Positions 24,416 through 37,530 of a DNA stretch of 64,000 bases are shown in pieces. Each line of letters begins with the position of its first letter. Within the stretch, counting starts at the first letter, position 1. This DNA is from Pyxicephalus adspersus (lineage: Eukaryota > Chordata > Amphibia > Anura > Pyxicephalidae). The notes beneath the pieces were generated by a model that was given only the letters and a program-made list of their open reading frames with translations, was not told the DNA's origin and did not search any database. Made by a program: the position numbers and the translations under genes. The DNA lies in assembly GCF_032062135.1 (NCBI RefSeq), contig NC_092858.1:162977730-163041729 (forward strand), in the 5' to 3' direction.

Positions 24416-27159
24416 TTTTTGACTAAATGTTAGCATGGGGTGCTATAAACACTTCATATTTAAAAAAAATGGTCTATATTAGCAGCCTACAGATTTTCTG
24501 CAGGAAAAGAATACTTTAAGGCCCCATTTAAGCTTTCAAGCTGCTGTGTTACATCATTGCATGTGGTGTCACATTTGTGGTTGCGGTGTGGTGTCTTTAT
24601 TTTGGCATCCCAATGCACCTTGGCAGCAAATGTGGTTGACCTGCACTACAATGCACCACAATTCAAGGTAGCACACTATTGTAATGCAGTTATCAAAAAG
24701 AGAGCATTGCACTTGTTTTGGTGTATTGCTGTGCATCAGGCAGCCCATTTATAAAATGTTCTCCCTCCTCCTTGATCTATGAGCCCATTCACACGGCTTC
24801 TGTCTCCCCAATGAATTTTGTCAATTAGATTACCAATGTGTATATACATAATATACAAGTGTAAGAATCTCTCCTCTGCTGATGAATATAACTGCAGTAT
24901 TCACAGAGGCCGCTAGGAGGCACTATTAAGCTTATGCAATAAAGATGAGCATTGAAATGCAAAATTCATTCTCTAATTCTCTGGCTCACAGTTACTAAAA
25001 TATGAAGGGAAATGAAAAGAAAAAAAGAGCACTTCAAACATTCACCAATTTGAAACCAATTTTTAGCAGCCTAATAATAATGCTGGACTGCTGAAGGGTA
25101 TTTCTAATTTAGTCTAAAAACAATCTGTTTAACTAAGCTGTCTGTTCCTGTTTTTGCAAGACAATGACTAAGGGTTGGAGTTACACAGTTGTGGTGTATT
25201 AACACACAGTCATTATGTTGCATGTTTACTTAAGGCTGCTCATTTATTATAATGCATAGTATATATAATTATATAGGAACAGTGCACCATATTATAAGGT
25301 GTGTTGGTTAAGGTGAATCAGGGTGCAATTAATCCATTAAAGGTTTGCTGGATCACCCAGGTTCACTGATAAAAATGTATTCTCTCCAGCTAATAAATCA
25401 AGGCAATTGTGTTTTGCAGAATTGCAGGCTACAATTTGTTATAAGGGCACAGCATGCATTGCAGTAGTCCGGCCCATATACACAAGCTCCGCTGCAACAC
25501 ACTGGCATTTTTATGCAAATAAAACATTATATAAGTGTGGGCTTCCATATGATTTTGCTGCATACTAGCAATGCAAAAAGCAAAATCTGTCACTTGAAAG
25601 GTTGGGGTGTCATGTGACAATACTCCAGGGCAGCCATTCCTAACCAGGGTTCTGTACATGAGATGAATGGTCCATTGGCACTGCCAGGCACCTAATAACC
25701 AGAATGATCCTGTAATGTCCCTACCTTCATCCTCTGTCATTACCATCTTCTAAGGGCAGTTTTCAGAAGTGAAGATAATGAATATGAAGGTCCGAGTTTA
25801 GGTTAAGTGGCTTCACCCCCATAACTGCCTTTAGAGGATGATGATGGTAGGGACATTAGATAGTGAGGAACAGTTACTGACATGGCCATGGAATTGTTAA
25901 AAAGCTTTGTAATATGTTAACAATAAATAAATAATTTTTTAATGCTTTTTCATCCTTTCTAGACCCATTTTGCCTGTTATCCTTCCTTGTAAAATAATAT
26001 TAATCCAGATAAAATGCTAAATATCAATTATTTGAGCAACTGCTGAATCTACTTTTCATTAAATAGTCATAAAGACAAACTTTTAGGAGAGCCAATTATA
26101 AAAAAGCAGAAACATTCAATTTCCTATTGAAAAGATTTTTTTTCTATTCTGTACATTTGCTATTTATTTGTAAAATTGGAGGTAGAGAACAATTACCCAG
26201 CTTCAAACAGAACAGAAGTCACATTTACAGGTGTTTTTATTTATAAGTTAGTATTAGATTTCCAATACCACCAATGTAAAAGGAAAGGCTGGAGCACATG
26301 GCAGATTTTGTAATTCTCTTCCCTAGATTTTTTCTTCAATTCCTGCCTGGTACAGCTGATGTCAGCAGTGAAAGTGAAAGAAAACCATACCAAGGGGGTC
26401 CCACATGGAAGTAAATTCCAACAGGGGTTCATAAGAAATGCTTTATCTATTTTATGTTATCCCTAACTAGCTCTAATAGCAGTTTTATTGTACTTTTCAT
26501 AAAATAATGTAGTGTGTTTTTTTTATTCAGTTTTGTGGAATAAAAAAATATTACATGAATTTAAAAAAAGCACCTAAAATCCATTCGTAAACACTTTGCC
26601 ACATCACCAGAAACATCCTTTTGGTCTTATGAATGGAAAAGAATGTACATTTGATAGTGACACTTATGAAAGTATCCATTTACACTATGGGGTCTATTTA
26701 TAAATATTTTTATTAGGATTCACAAATACTTTACACTGGATTCAATTTGAAAATATATAAACTATAAATAAAGGTTAAAAAAACATATTCTCTAAGTGAA
26801 TCCAATGGGAAAAAGAGTGTACATTTGGGTAAAAGTTTGGTCAATCACAGATGAAAATATTTGTATTATATGACTTATATGACACAAACATAGACCTGAT
26901 CTTTTTCAGTGCAATGCTTTGATGCATTTGCATCACCCACGGCTGTGTTTTGGGACACCATGGCACCTCCAAACACAACATCACAGTAACATATACAATA
27001 GGTGTGAATAGATCCCAAATATCATTTTCAAACTTATTGAAATGCCATCATTTCCTATTTCCTTACTACTTTTTTGCTTTTTAAGATGTAATAGGAAAAT
27101 GTAATAAATCTTGAAATACAATATTACTAAAACTAAGACTGACTTTTTTTGCCTATGTT
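24416..27159. other. Intergenic, one family D fragment
   Basis: A family D fragment ('ggtttgctggatcaccc') lies at about 25,300-25,405. The rest is AT-rich with no recognisable gene. The 105-codon minus-strand frame at 25,429-25,746 has no family signature. Confidence 0.45.
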
Positions 27160-27905
27160 GGAGTTTCTCAATCTTTATAACATGGGGAACCCTTTGAAAT
27201 AACTTTCTTGTTTTCGGGGAACCCTCTGCCATATTTAACCACCCGGCTGTTTAACCCGACCTTGGTTCGGGGTAAAAACAGTACATTAGTATGGTGGTCA
27301 GTGGGAAGAATTCCTTTTACATTGCTGGGCACTGGGAAGAATGTCTTCCTTACAGATAGAAACAAAAAAGATCATTGGTGTCATTTAAAGCAGAACTAAA
27401 GTAAAAAAAAAATCACACTTACCTTTAATTCCACAGATTCCTTGATAGCACTGGACCTTTTCTTGATGCACTCCTGCACTGTCCTGGAATTGGTCTTCTT
27501 TTCTGGCCTTCTTGCTACATCACCCAATCTTGCACCAAGCAGGTGTGGGACTGGGTGACGTAGCCTGCTGTAAAGGGAAAAATAAGAGAGCCAATCTCAC
27601 TACGCATGCGTGAAGTCTGCATCTCTTTCCCCTTAGTGGAAAAAATGGGCATGCGCAGAAGGAGCAGCCAGAGTCTTCCGGGATGCGTGACGCAGGTATC
27701 CCCAGAGGCCCTGCGCTCTCATTCAGTCTTGATCGCACTTAAAGGGAGCTGCACACTTTATTTAAAAAAAAAATTAAAACAATTACATTTGAATTAAATG
27801 TAAAGTAAAAAAGTTGAGTATAAGTATGCTTTAAACTGACCTGAGAGGCACAAATTGCTCGAGGAACCCCTAGCAACCTTTGGAGGAACCCTGGTTGAGA
27901 AATAC
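27160..27905. repeat. Family A repeat split by a family C element
   Basis: Family A blocks run from 'gagtttctcaatc' to 'ggaaccctggttgagaaat', interrupted at a TTAA by 27,390-27,830. The uninterrupted order is seen at 29,100-29,345 (inverted) and in the right part of the 55.5 kb copy. Confidence 0.75.
27390..27830. mobile_element. Family C element inserted at TTAA
   Basis: TTAA flanks at 27,386-27,389 and 27,831-27,834. The left end is 'agcagaactaaag' and the right end 'tataagtatgct', imperfect inverted repeats. Other family A copies read 'gtcacttaaactg' or its complement at this point, an unoccupied site with a single TTAA. Confidence 0.8.
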
Positions 27906-28299
27906 AGATCAAAATGTTATGAATTATAAATGTTATCTTATTTTTTCATTGGGATGGGAAATTGTTGAAACATTGCTGCATGAGACGCTGTGGGGGAGAT
28001 TCAGTCTCTATATTATCCATTGTTACTGGGGCAGAAAGTGATTTTACATGAGGATGTGTTCCAATAAGGATATCTGTTCAGAGACAAATGTCTATTATAG
28101 ATTTCTTGTCTATATTAGATTTTTTACCTTGGATAGGCGTCTCTCATTTCCTTTTGCTTCCTGGGACAGAGATTAAAGGAAAAACTCCCCAATGAGATAC
28201 AGACAACAAAGAAAGTAGAAAACGATAATTGAGGTTTTAATCATTACATACTCTATGCAAAACAAAAATACCTATAGATAATATACACTGCGCCATTAA
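27906..28299. other. Intergenic, nothing recognised
   Basis: No supported feature. Confidence 0.45.
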
Positions 28300-28562
28300 T
28301 ATTATTACACAGTATTTGAATAGCACTGACATATTACATAGTGCTGTACAAAGTCCAGTCATGTCACTAACTGTCCCTCACCTTCTAATATCCCTACTAT
28401 AGTCATATGACATTAATACAGTCTAAGGTCAGTTTTATTGGGAGAAGACCTGTTAACAAAAATATTTTTGGAATGTGGGATGAAACCAGAGTACCTATAG
28501 GAAATCCACACAAGCACAGGAAGAACGTGCAAACCCCATGCAGATCGTGTCATTATATATTT
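28300..28562 (-). repeat. Family H SINE-like repeat
   Basis: Contains 'tgacatattacatagtgctg', 'gtcatgtcactaactgtccc', 'ttggaatgtgggatgaaacc' and 'catgcagatcgtgtca', the inverse of the plus-strand copy at 22,420-22,662. Confidence 0.7.
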
Positions 28563-29099
28563 TAATGATTTCTTAGTGAATATTGATTATTTTTAGCATC
28601 ATATCCATCATGGCTATCATAATTTTTTTTATTACACCATTCCTTTCCCCCTATTTTCCCAATCTATTGTAAATGTTTAAATGTTGAATAGGAACTACAG
28701 ATATATCCATGGTGATTATATTATTGATGCACTTCTGTAGAAAGAGAAAAGAGGAATTTGGGTGCATTCCATACAGTATGATACATGATGAAAGAGGCGT
28801 TACTCTCATCAGCTGACTTTCACACTGCTGGGCTGGGGAGATTACAACCAAGCAAATTTTCCTACTTTTACTTCACTTATCATTTCACCAGGACTCTGAT
28901 ACCCCTAGCATACAACAAAAACTTTTCCAGGAAAGGTGAAACAACGGCTCTGTGTTTACTGAAGGCTATTCACAAAAAAGCTTTTTGTAAGGTAAGGATT
29001 GGCATGATGGTATGGAGAGTATATACCGAGCAGCACTGTTGAAGGAATTTGTCTTAATGTGTCTTAGTGTAATTGTCCTAATTTGTCTTAGTGTAATGC
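28563..29099. other. Intergenic, nothing recognised
   Basis: No supported gene. The 85-codon plus frame at 28,785-29,042 shows no family signal. Confidence 0.4.
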
Positions 29100-29345
29100 A
29101 GTGTTTCTCAACCAGGGTTCCTCCACAGGTTGCAAGGGGTTCCTTGAGCAATGAGCAACTTGGACCTCTCAGGTCAGTTTAGTTGACACCAATAATCTTT
29201 TTGGCTATCTGTAAGGGTGACATTCTTCCCAATGGTCAGTAATGTATTAAGCATTCTTCCTACTGACCACTACACTAATGTACTGTGAGCTGTGGGTATA
29301 GTAGTCATAGAAGGGGTTGCCTTAAAATTCCCCCATAATTTAAAG
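29100..29345. repeat. Family A repeat, inverted
   Basis: Opens 'gtttctcaaccagggttcc', then 'caggtcagtttagttgacac' (the intact counterpart of the TTAA site occupied at 27.4 kb), then 'acattcttcccaatggtcag'. Confidence 0.7.
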
Positions 29346-31235
29346 GTTGAGGTGGTATGTGGCTCTCAACATTTGTGCATGTTTGGAGCATCAATTCTTA
29401 TTAATTTTTTTATATTAGTGGATATTTTCTTTAAATTGTGAGTCATGTATGCTGTGTGGTTGGATTTGACCCAAATTAAAACCTGATTCCATCCTCATTC
29501 CATACCAGGTCCATCTGGTATCCATCTAATCTACGGTGCAAATTTATGGATCATAGGATGCGGTGCCATACTTATAACAGATTAAATGTTTAAATGTCGA
29601 CCAACTTTCTGTGAGCCTGGGGCATCAGGATTCCACTGCCTCTCAGACCCACATGCTAATGCAGGAATAAGACTTTATTTGACTGGATTTAGGATACCTT
29701 GAAAAAAGGTTTATTGATTTTATTAGAGGCCGGCTTCCTAAGCGGTGGTGGGTGAACTAAGGAGAGAACCTGAGCTTGGAGCTGGACTTTTAACCTTCCC
29801 CGTACATTTTTAAATGCATGTGCTGTAATAGGCATTTTTGTGTATTGAGGTGCAATACTTTATGGCAGCTTACTTATTTAGAATGGGATGGCAGCCAACC
29901 TGAAGGTGTGAACACAGCTTTAAAGTATATATAAAATCTCACAATAAACTTTTCTTATTTACTCCAGTTTGGTCAGTTAAAATATCATGGAACATATTTT
30001 GTTTTATCTGATAAGAAAAAAAAAAACACTGACCCTACCAAAATCCCAGAGAGACTTTAACTTTCTTTGATCCTTGCCGCACTGCAATCCTATGAATTTT
30101 TATTTGCAATGTCTAATGCTCCATTGGGAGATAAAACACTTCCCTGAGCTTTGGAGATCAGGAGAAGCAGAACTGTTCTGTACTCCTACAGCAACAATAC
30201 TTGTCCATATGAGTAAGCATTGTTACTGAAGTGTTTACAGACAGACAAAAAGGAGAAAAAAAATAAATGATATGTATTGTATGTATGGGCTCCCTTTGCC
30301 GTATTCATGCAGCTAGGAATTGATTTCTCTGTCTGTAGATTTATGGTTTTATTAAGTTAACTAATTCAGGTAAAAGGTTATCTAAGGATTCATTAAATTT
30401 CACATTAACATTTTCGGAGTGGTATGGTGAGCACGTGTATAATTACATACATTTACAAGAAAAAAAAAAAGTTGGGTTGTTTTTTTTGCAGCTGTAAGCT
30501 GTGACGGACGGCATGCATGGTTTTACAGTTTGACGTGTAAGGTGTCACGTGCATTGTTCCCATGCTTTGACCCTGGACGATGAACCTCAGCCTATAAAAC
30601 ACATGCTGACAGACGCATTGTATACCTAAAGCAAGTAAACACATTCAGTGCAATGCTAAGTCATTAGGTAATGTAGGAGAGGTTGTGTTCCTGATGCCCT
30701 CTCAGTAACAGGAGGCCCAGGTAATATTTACACAAAGTTTTATAGCCTGCAGTTACAGAATGTAAAACAATAAAGGTCACACACCTGTAGTTACTTCAAC
30801 AATGGGTTTGAACTGGACTTTTTGATATATTGTTTCAATGTTACAGACTGCATTTACCGTGAATGTGGAATGTGAGAACAAGAAAACACAGCTATAGGAA
30901 GTAGAATGGGCAGATAGGAGGTTGTACTTTTTCCTTTTCTGTGTCTCCAGCCTGCCTGATGTCCTACCAAGTGGCTATGCAATCACCAATCTCTATGTGT
31001 TCTCCTAAAGTCTGAAGCTTCAACTTTCTGAATGGTCCCCCAGGTATCTAATATTCCTTTCTGGAATGGGGGCATGTCTAATCCCCCTTATAAGGGAGTG
31101 GATAATCTGAATAGAAGCTCCAGTTTGTGTTAGTTGTTATTTACTCCCTGGCCTAATACTTTCTGGGTGCATCAGCACAAAAGGTGTGAACAAGTTTACA
31201 GTTTCTTTTCATCCTGGTATTACTACTGTTACGTA
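29346..31235. other. Intergenic, nothing recognised
   Basis: AT-rich, with A runs near 30,019 and 30,461. No gene supported. Confidence 0.45.
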
Positions 31236-31462
31236 GGGTTGGATTTATTAAAGCTCTCCAAGAATGGAGAAGATAGACTATCATGGGAAACCTGGATAAT
31301 CAAGCAAACCTGGAATGAATCAGGTCCAGGATTGAAACTATTTGCCAACTAATACCAAATGTTTTTTTTAAGAAATCCGTTCAACGTTTGCTGGATGACT
31401 CAGATTCTCCCATGATAATCTATTTTCCACAGTCTTGGAGAGCTTTAATAAATGAGGACCAT
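31236..31462. repeat. Family D palindromic repeat
   Basis: Ends 'ggatttattaaagctctcc' and 'ggagagctttaataaatga' form the family's inverted pair. Internal 'aacctggaatgaatcaggtc' matches other copies. Confidence 0.7.
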
Positions 31463-31689
31463 TATATTCCCTGTAAAACATTTTGCATGTAATTTCTTTG
31501 TACATTCAGTACAGGCACCGAATCACTCTTGTGCCAAAGATGCCAAAAATATATGGGACAAATTACCTAGATAAGAAGGCAGATTAGTGAAGTCAGAAGT
31601 ATTAATTAGCATTCATTTTCCAGGTCCATGAAGGAGAAAGAGCTCAATTAATTTCTAACTAGAAATTTTAATAAAAGAAGTCAGCTATG

Positions 31690-32370
31690 GCACATTAACA
31701 TAGAACATCAGATCTGGGCATAGGCTGGCAACACATAAAACATCTGATTCAGGCACTGGCCAGCTACACATCAGGGCCAGACACTGGAAAGCCACTCATA
31801 ACACATTGTAAGTAGGTAACAAACAGCAACTCATAGCATATCAGAGCCAGGCATAGGCTGGACACACAAAGCACATCAGAGACAGGCAAAGGATGGTCAC
31901 TCATATAGCCAGACACAGGGCTGGCCACATAATGCACATGGCACATCAGAGCCAGCCACTGAATGGTCATTTATAGCACATTGGAACTAGGCATAGGATG
32001 GCCACACAGCAAATACGAGCTTGGTAACAGATAGCTCTGCACAGCACATTAGAGACAGGCACTAGATGGCTACATGAAGCACATCAAAGTCAAGCAACAG
32101 ATGGTCACTCATAGCACATCAGAGCCAGGCACAGCCTGGATACACAAAGCATATCAGAGCTCAGTAACAGACAGCCTCTCATAGCAAATCCAAGCCAAGC
32201 ACCAGACCGTCAGACCTAGCACCTCAAAGCCAAGCACCAGACGGTCAGACTTAGCACATCAAAACCAAGCGCCAGACGGTCAGACCTAGCACATCAAAAC
32301 CAAGCGCCAGACCATCAAACCTAGCACATCAAAACCAAGCACCAGACCGTCAGACCTAGAACATTGGACC
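31690..32370. repeat. Minisatellite, period about 32-35 bases
   Basis: Units contain 'agcacatcagagccaggc' and a short variable spacer. They are degenerate on the left and cleaner at 32,190-32,355, where units of about 35 bases ('cagacctagcacctcaaagc' and variants) repeat in register. The 68-codon frame here is non-coding. Confidence 0.8.
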
Positions 32371-33069
32371 CAGGCATTAGCTTACTTTGATATCGGAGCC
32401 TTTCTGGCTTGGTACTCTCATTGACACTGCTGTAATATACCGTAGAATGAATTATCCAGAGGACCATTACGAATATTTCCACTAGGATATCTTTGCTACT
32501 ATAAAGGAATTCTAGCACATGAACTTTTGAACCATACACAACTGTAGAAATAACCAATCGGTAAAGTACAGGCTGTTATGTATACAAGGTTATAAGGAGA
32601 CATAAAGCAAGGTAAACACGGAGGAGCAATATGTTATTATGTAACCTTGGGGTTGTCCACATCCGTCACTCAGCGTGAATCATCAATGTCAAAGCCAACC
32701 TGTTAGGGGAGAAATATCGGAACAGCCATTGATGTTTTCTTTGTAAAGGCAACTTTTTCTCTTTATGAATATACAAATTCCCTGGCAGTCATGTCAATTC
32801 AATATTTGAGATAACGTTTATTAAAGGGGTGATGACTTTTTCTAGATCAGCTGTGGGTTAAAAATCCTATGGAATGTTGGTCTGAAAGGCAGAACTAAAC
32901 CCTGAGTATATCCACCTGTCCCCGTCTCCATTCTTTTGTTTGAGCACCTTGACTGGCCGGGATAATGTAACTCCTGCACAGGCTAGCACAAGTCCATTAT
33001 GTCACCTGCAGGGGAAGCCCGGAAAATCAGCTATTTAGTTACATGTCCAGCTTTGAACAAATGTATGCA
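32371..33069. other. Intergenic with a family C fragment
   Basis: A family C piece ('aggcagaactaaaccctgag', 'ggccgggataatgtaactcc') lies at about 32,885-33,060. Nothing else recognised. Confidence 0.5.
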
Positions 33070-33300
33070 GTTAAAGTGATACTCTATAAGACTTGCAATC
33101 CTTACCAGCGACAAAAGACTGAATGAGCGCTGTACATACAGCACTGTTCTGCTCTATGGAGAGGGGAGGGGGGAGAATGATGGAGAGGCACTACACTGTG
33201 CTCTCTCCCCTTTACTTGCATTATGATCGTTCGTTGTTCATGGATTCGCCTGAAGCGATTATCGGACGAGAATCATCTGACATGCATAAGGCGTAGCCTA
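33070..33300. repeat. Diverged GCTGCGTACACAC-family element
   Basis: Internal blocks 'gagcgctgtacatacagcac', 'ctctatggagaggggagg' and 'gattatcggacgagaatc' match the elements at 20.4 and 41.3 kb. The ends are worn. Confidence 0.65.
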
Positions 33301-34929
33301 ATATTCTCCCTTCACTGGTCGTCTAACAACTTCATCGTGTAGGAAAGTGAAGAGAGGAGTGGAGAAGCTAGGCCAAAACAAACAGAAGGTAAAGAAAAGG
33401 AAGTATTTAAAAAGCTTTAGTTTCACTTTTACCTGCAATTCTTTAGATTGCTGGCAGGGAATGCTTCCAGGCGGCTATGAAAGCCACAAAGTATTGCAAC
33501 TTTTTACTTATTACATCTTTATAAAAATATTTTTTTCATTGCAAGTACCTGAATTTTACTGAAATTACTGTAAGTAAATACCCTTTTTGCATCTAGTGTA
33601 CAGCAAATCTCATATTGGTACAGGGAAAACTCAGCCACAATTATCTGGCCTATGTGTGGAGTATGCCAATAGAAGAAAGTAGGGAGACAGAGATATGCTC
33701 CTCAATTTCCTGTAAATAAAAGAAAAACTGCAACAGAGAAGGATCAGGTCTCCTCCAGGACTGTGCTGTGTGATAGGGCTGTGTAAATCACAGAACTGGA
33801 TAGACGGACATAGAAATACTTAGACAGCTCTCTGAAATATATTTATTCAGCTGAATTACATGATAAATTGTAGCTTTGATTTTCGTTTTTTTGGTTGAAT
33901 TACATGGTGACTGGACAATGTAACTAGGCGTAATTGTTCTTTACTTCCCTGTTCTAGCTGTCACTGACTTGAACCTGCTTCTTTAAAATCAGCAAAAGCA
34001 GCTCCCATATTTCTGTCCTTCCAGTGTTACAGATTTTTGCAATGATGAAGTGTACATTCGCCCAAATATTTTTATCTCTAGGGGGGCTTCAATGACGAGA
34101 TGAATTTCTTGATGTCACTGATTCATACAGCTGACCCAGCTATTACAAGGAACTGAGTTCCTCTTCTTGGAGCTGAATTTACTTTCTACTTTACGGAATG
34201 CAAAATAATTATTAGGAACCCTGGAAACAGAATTGTAACTCCAGAACAGAGAGTAATATACTGCAGCTTGTCAGTCCCCAGGTGTAACACACCTAGACTT
34301 GTTCACACTGTTCATGAGGTTGTGGTGTGGTTACAGCTTCCTCATGCAGGGAATCGCTGCCTCTGGGGAGATGCTGCATGTAGCTTCTCCTGGCGGCATT
34401 ATCACTGACATGCAAGGACCAAGATGGCCATGTATAATGATTTGTTTGTTCCTGGGAAGGTGATAGATTTCATTATTTCTGAGCTAGGATGGATAAAATC
34501 ATTAGAGATCAGGAAATCCACGAAAAATGTTAAATTGTGGAATGATGTGAATCACTGAATTCTATTCCAGGAAAACATTCCGACTTTAATGATGGGAAGG
34601 GAATGAATGAAGGAAGGGACATTGATTTGAATTTTTTCTAGAAGTGTTTTGTACAGAATATTGTGATATGTTATTTTGAATTATATACTATTTCTTTTTA
34701 CAATAAAAATATCCTTAGAAAATGAACAGAGGCGATAGCAAACGGTATTAGAACCACTCATTGCCACCAGTTGTCAAACATGCAGATGCTAGCAAGGACA
34801 ATTTTGAATAAAGGCAAACGGGGCAACTGCCCAAGGGTCTACCTTCTCCAGGACTCAAATTTACAGAATGACAGGGAATGCAGGGAGTTGGGATGCTATG
34901 AATTTGGGGCCTCTAATTCACTATACTAT
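33301..34929. other. Intergenic, nothing firmly recognised
   Basis: 34,330-34,400 resembles the inverse of 12,276-12,340. No gene supported. Confidence 0.4.
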
Positions 34930-35165
34930 ATATATAGTATTTATATAGTGCAGACATATTATGCAGAGCTTTACATGATCCATAGTCATGTCACTAGCTG
35001 TCCCTCAAAGCTCCCAATCTAATGTCCCTACTATAGTCATTACCACAATCTAAGGTAAATTTTTTTGGGGGGAGTCGATTAACCTAACTGCATGTTTTTG
35101 GAATGTGGGAGGAAACCCACACAAACACAAGGCAAGAGTACTTACCTCTGAGCCACAGTGATGCC
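34930..35165 (-). repeat. Family H SINE-like repeat
   Basis: 'tagtgcagacatattatgc', 'catgtcactagctgtccctc' and 'gaatgtgggaggaaaccca' occur in the minus-strand order of the family. Confidence 0.7.
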
Positions 35166-35525
35166 CTAAAGCAGGATTCCTAATTCTAGTTCCGTAGTGG
35201 AATATGTCCCCAGCTAGCAGCTGAGATTTCTCCTCCTGTACAGGACATCACTTCAGTGACTAAGGTTCAGCAGAAATACCCACGTCTGCCAGCACTGGGC
35301 CCTGCTAGTCAATTAGCCTCAGTTTAATAAGGTTGCTGCTGGGTGCTCAGCTACAATATGAAATGTTAGCAAACTTGCCTCTTAGGGAGTATGACAAAAC
35401 TTTCCTCACACTGCAGTGCTGCAAATGCAGTTTTGTTAACCCCTTGAAAGGGTCATGTTAGGGCAGATATACAGCAAGCAAAACCATAAAACTTCCAAGA
35501 GCAACCCCACCAAGCTGAACAGCTC
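35166..35525. other. Intergenic, nothing recognised
   Basis: No supported feature. Confidence 0.4.
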
Positions 35526-35529
35526 TTAA

Positions 35530-35859
35530 AGCAGATTCAAACCATTATACTTACCTGTCCCTGTTCCATCATGGAGTGCCACCATCTTTTCCTTCTTTGT
35601 TAAGATCTTTGGCAATCTTGATTGGCCCGGGTATGCATGGTGTAACTCCTGTGCAAGTTCATTCAGCCCCAGCAACTGGAGGGGAAGCCGAGATGTGTGA
35701 GGTATTCCGGCTACCAACAGCATTCGCAGCCAAGCGATTTTGTCAGCTTGAGCTATCATACAGGTGAGAACACTTAATGCAGAAGGGACATCACCTGTCA
35801 TTTTTGGAAGTAAAGCCCTGCCTGGACTCAAGTTTTTAAAATGAACCTTTAGCTCCGCT
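35530..35859. mobile_element. Family C element flanked by TTAA
   Basis: TTAA at 35,526-35,529 then 'agcagattcaaacc'; right end 'tagctccgct' then TTAA at 35,860-35,863. It contains 'catcttttccttctttg' and 'ttgattggcccgggtatg', as in other copies. It is a good full-length reference copy. The 101-codon minus-strand frame inside is not a gene. Confidence 0.75.
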
Positions 35860-35863
35860 TTAA

Positions 35864-36280
35864 CACTGAAATCATATTAGCTACCCTTGCGGTATGAATC
35901 TTAAGTATTTTTAAATGTAAAAGTGGTACATTTAAAAATACTTAGTATTTTAAATTTCACGCCTGGTCCCGCCCCCAAGCCGCACGCTCGCACGCAGATG
36001 CCCAGCCACAATCTGCTTTCCCTGGCCTCGCATCCCCAACGTTCATGCTGGGGATGCAGATGCCGGCCGGGCATCGCCAGGTTACACAGGTATCCGACCG
36101 GCATCACCAGGGGAAGAAGATACTGGGCATCGCTGGGCGATGTCGCGGGCACCACTTACCAGGTAAGCTTTTTAAACTCCCTGGCAATTCCACCCCGAGT
36201 GTGGTTCGAGGTTACCGCTTTTGGTACTGAAAGTAAACCCCAAGCCACACTCGGGATTACTGCTAAAGAGGTTAAACAAA
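35864..36280. repeat. GC-rich dispersed repeat (family F)
   Basis: Begins with an inverted pair, 'aagtatttttaaatgtaaa' and 'tttaaaaatactt', followed by a GC-rich core ('cctggtcccgcccccaagc') and the ending 'ccacactcgggattactgct'. Its composition differs sharply from the surroundings. The 130-codon plus frame across it has no known domain. Confidence 0.5.
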
Positions 36281-36810
36281 TTACTAATCCTTTGGGTTTG
36301 GGAAATAGAAGGTAAATCCTGATCAGCAGCAGAAAATGCTATTACAAGGTTTGAACCCCCCTCCAAAGTTTTTACAGATATTGAAATAAAATTATAGAAT
36401 GCTTTTTCCAGCATGACAAGGCATTTACTGAACCACATTAACTGTATTAACTGTAGGAAACAAAATGATGCACTGACATGCTTGCTTTCTTCATTTTATT
36501 TTGTATTCCTTAGTAGAGGTTTTTTTGGGAGCTGATTGAATTTCTGGTTACAGCGCTGTGCACTGTGATGAAATATTCAGAATTACACAACCATCTCAGT
36601 CATGTAGCAAGAAGGAAATGCTGAATCATCCCTGATCAGCAATCCATAGTGATTCAGCAGCCCTAGCTGAACTCAGCCCAGCTCTGACTGGAGTCATATT
36701 GCAATCCTATTCATAATATTAATAATAATGATAATGTGTTGTCCTGAGTGCACCTCCGCCTGTTCCTTTCTAGTACTATAATTCATGAAATATTAAACAT
36801 AGCATTTAGG
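36281..36810. other. Intergenic, nothing recognised
   Basis: No supported feature. Confidence 0.4.
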
Positions 36811-37530
36811 CTGTGTACACACAATAGATTTTTGTCGCTCACAATCCTTTCCAATGACAGGAGGAGAGATTAGCTGAACGGAATCTATTCTCTCTTGAGA
36901 AGAGACATATAAGAGGGGATATGATCACCCTGTATAAATATATAAATAGTCCATATAGAGAACTCTCTTCCCCATTATTCACTTTGAGATCCTTACAAAG
37001 AACAAGAGGACACTCTTTGTGTCTGGAGGAAAAGAAGTTTAAGCTCCGGATAAGGAAGGGATTCTTCACTGTAAGGTCTGGGAAAATGTGGAATCAGCTC
37101 CCTCAGGAAGTAGTTTCAGCAACTATATAGAAAAGCTGGAGGATTTGTAGAAGCACAGAATATAACTGGGTATTAAAGCTTTAAAGTAAAGATAACACAG
37201 ACTGTTTATCCAGTGAACATCCGATGGAATCCCGTTGTACCAGACCAGGGTTTTTTTGCGTTCCTCTGGATCAACTTTGTCCAGAGGTTTTATATCTGGG
37301 ATGTTTATTTCCCTAGTGGTTGAACTTGATGGACATATGTCTTTTTTCAACCTGACTTACTATGTAATGATAAAAGACTTAAAGATGCATTAACGAGCGC
37401 TGTACATACACTACGATGGTTTGTGGATCTGCCTGGAGGGTTCCATGAACGACGTCAGACGAGCGCTGTACACACACCAGATTCCCGCCCTGAGGCGATT
37501 ATCGGACGAGAATCATCTGACGTGTCTACA
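36811..37530. repeat. GCTGCGTACACAC-family element split by a LINE 3' end
   Basis: The left part ('ggctgtgtacacacaatag', 'cctttccaatgac') and right part ('gagcgctgtacatacact', 'gcgattatcggacgagaatc') belong to one diverged element. Between about 36,862 and 37,368 lies a LINE 3' segment, recognisable from 'agaggggatatgatcaccc' to 'catatgtcttttttcaacc'. AATGA lies just before and just after the insert, a possible target duplication. Confidence 0.65.
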
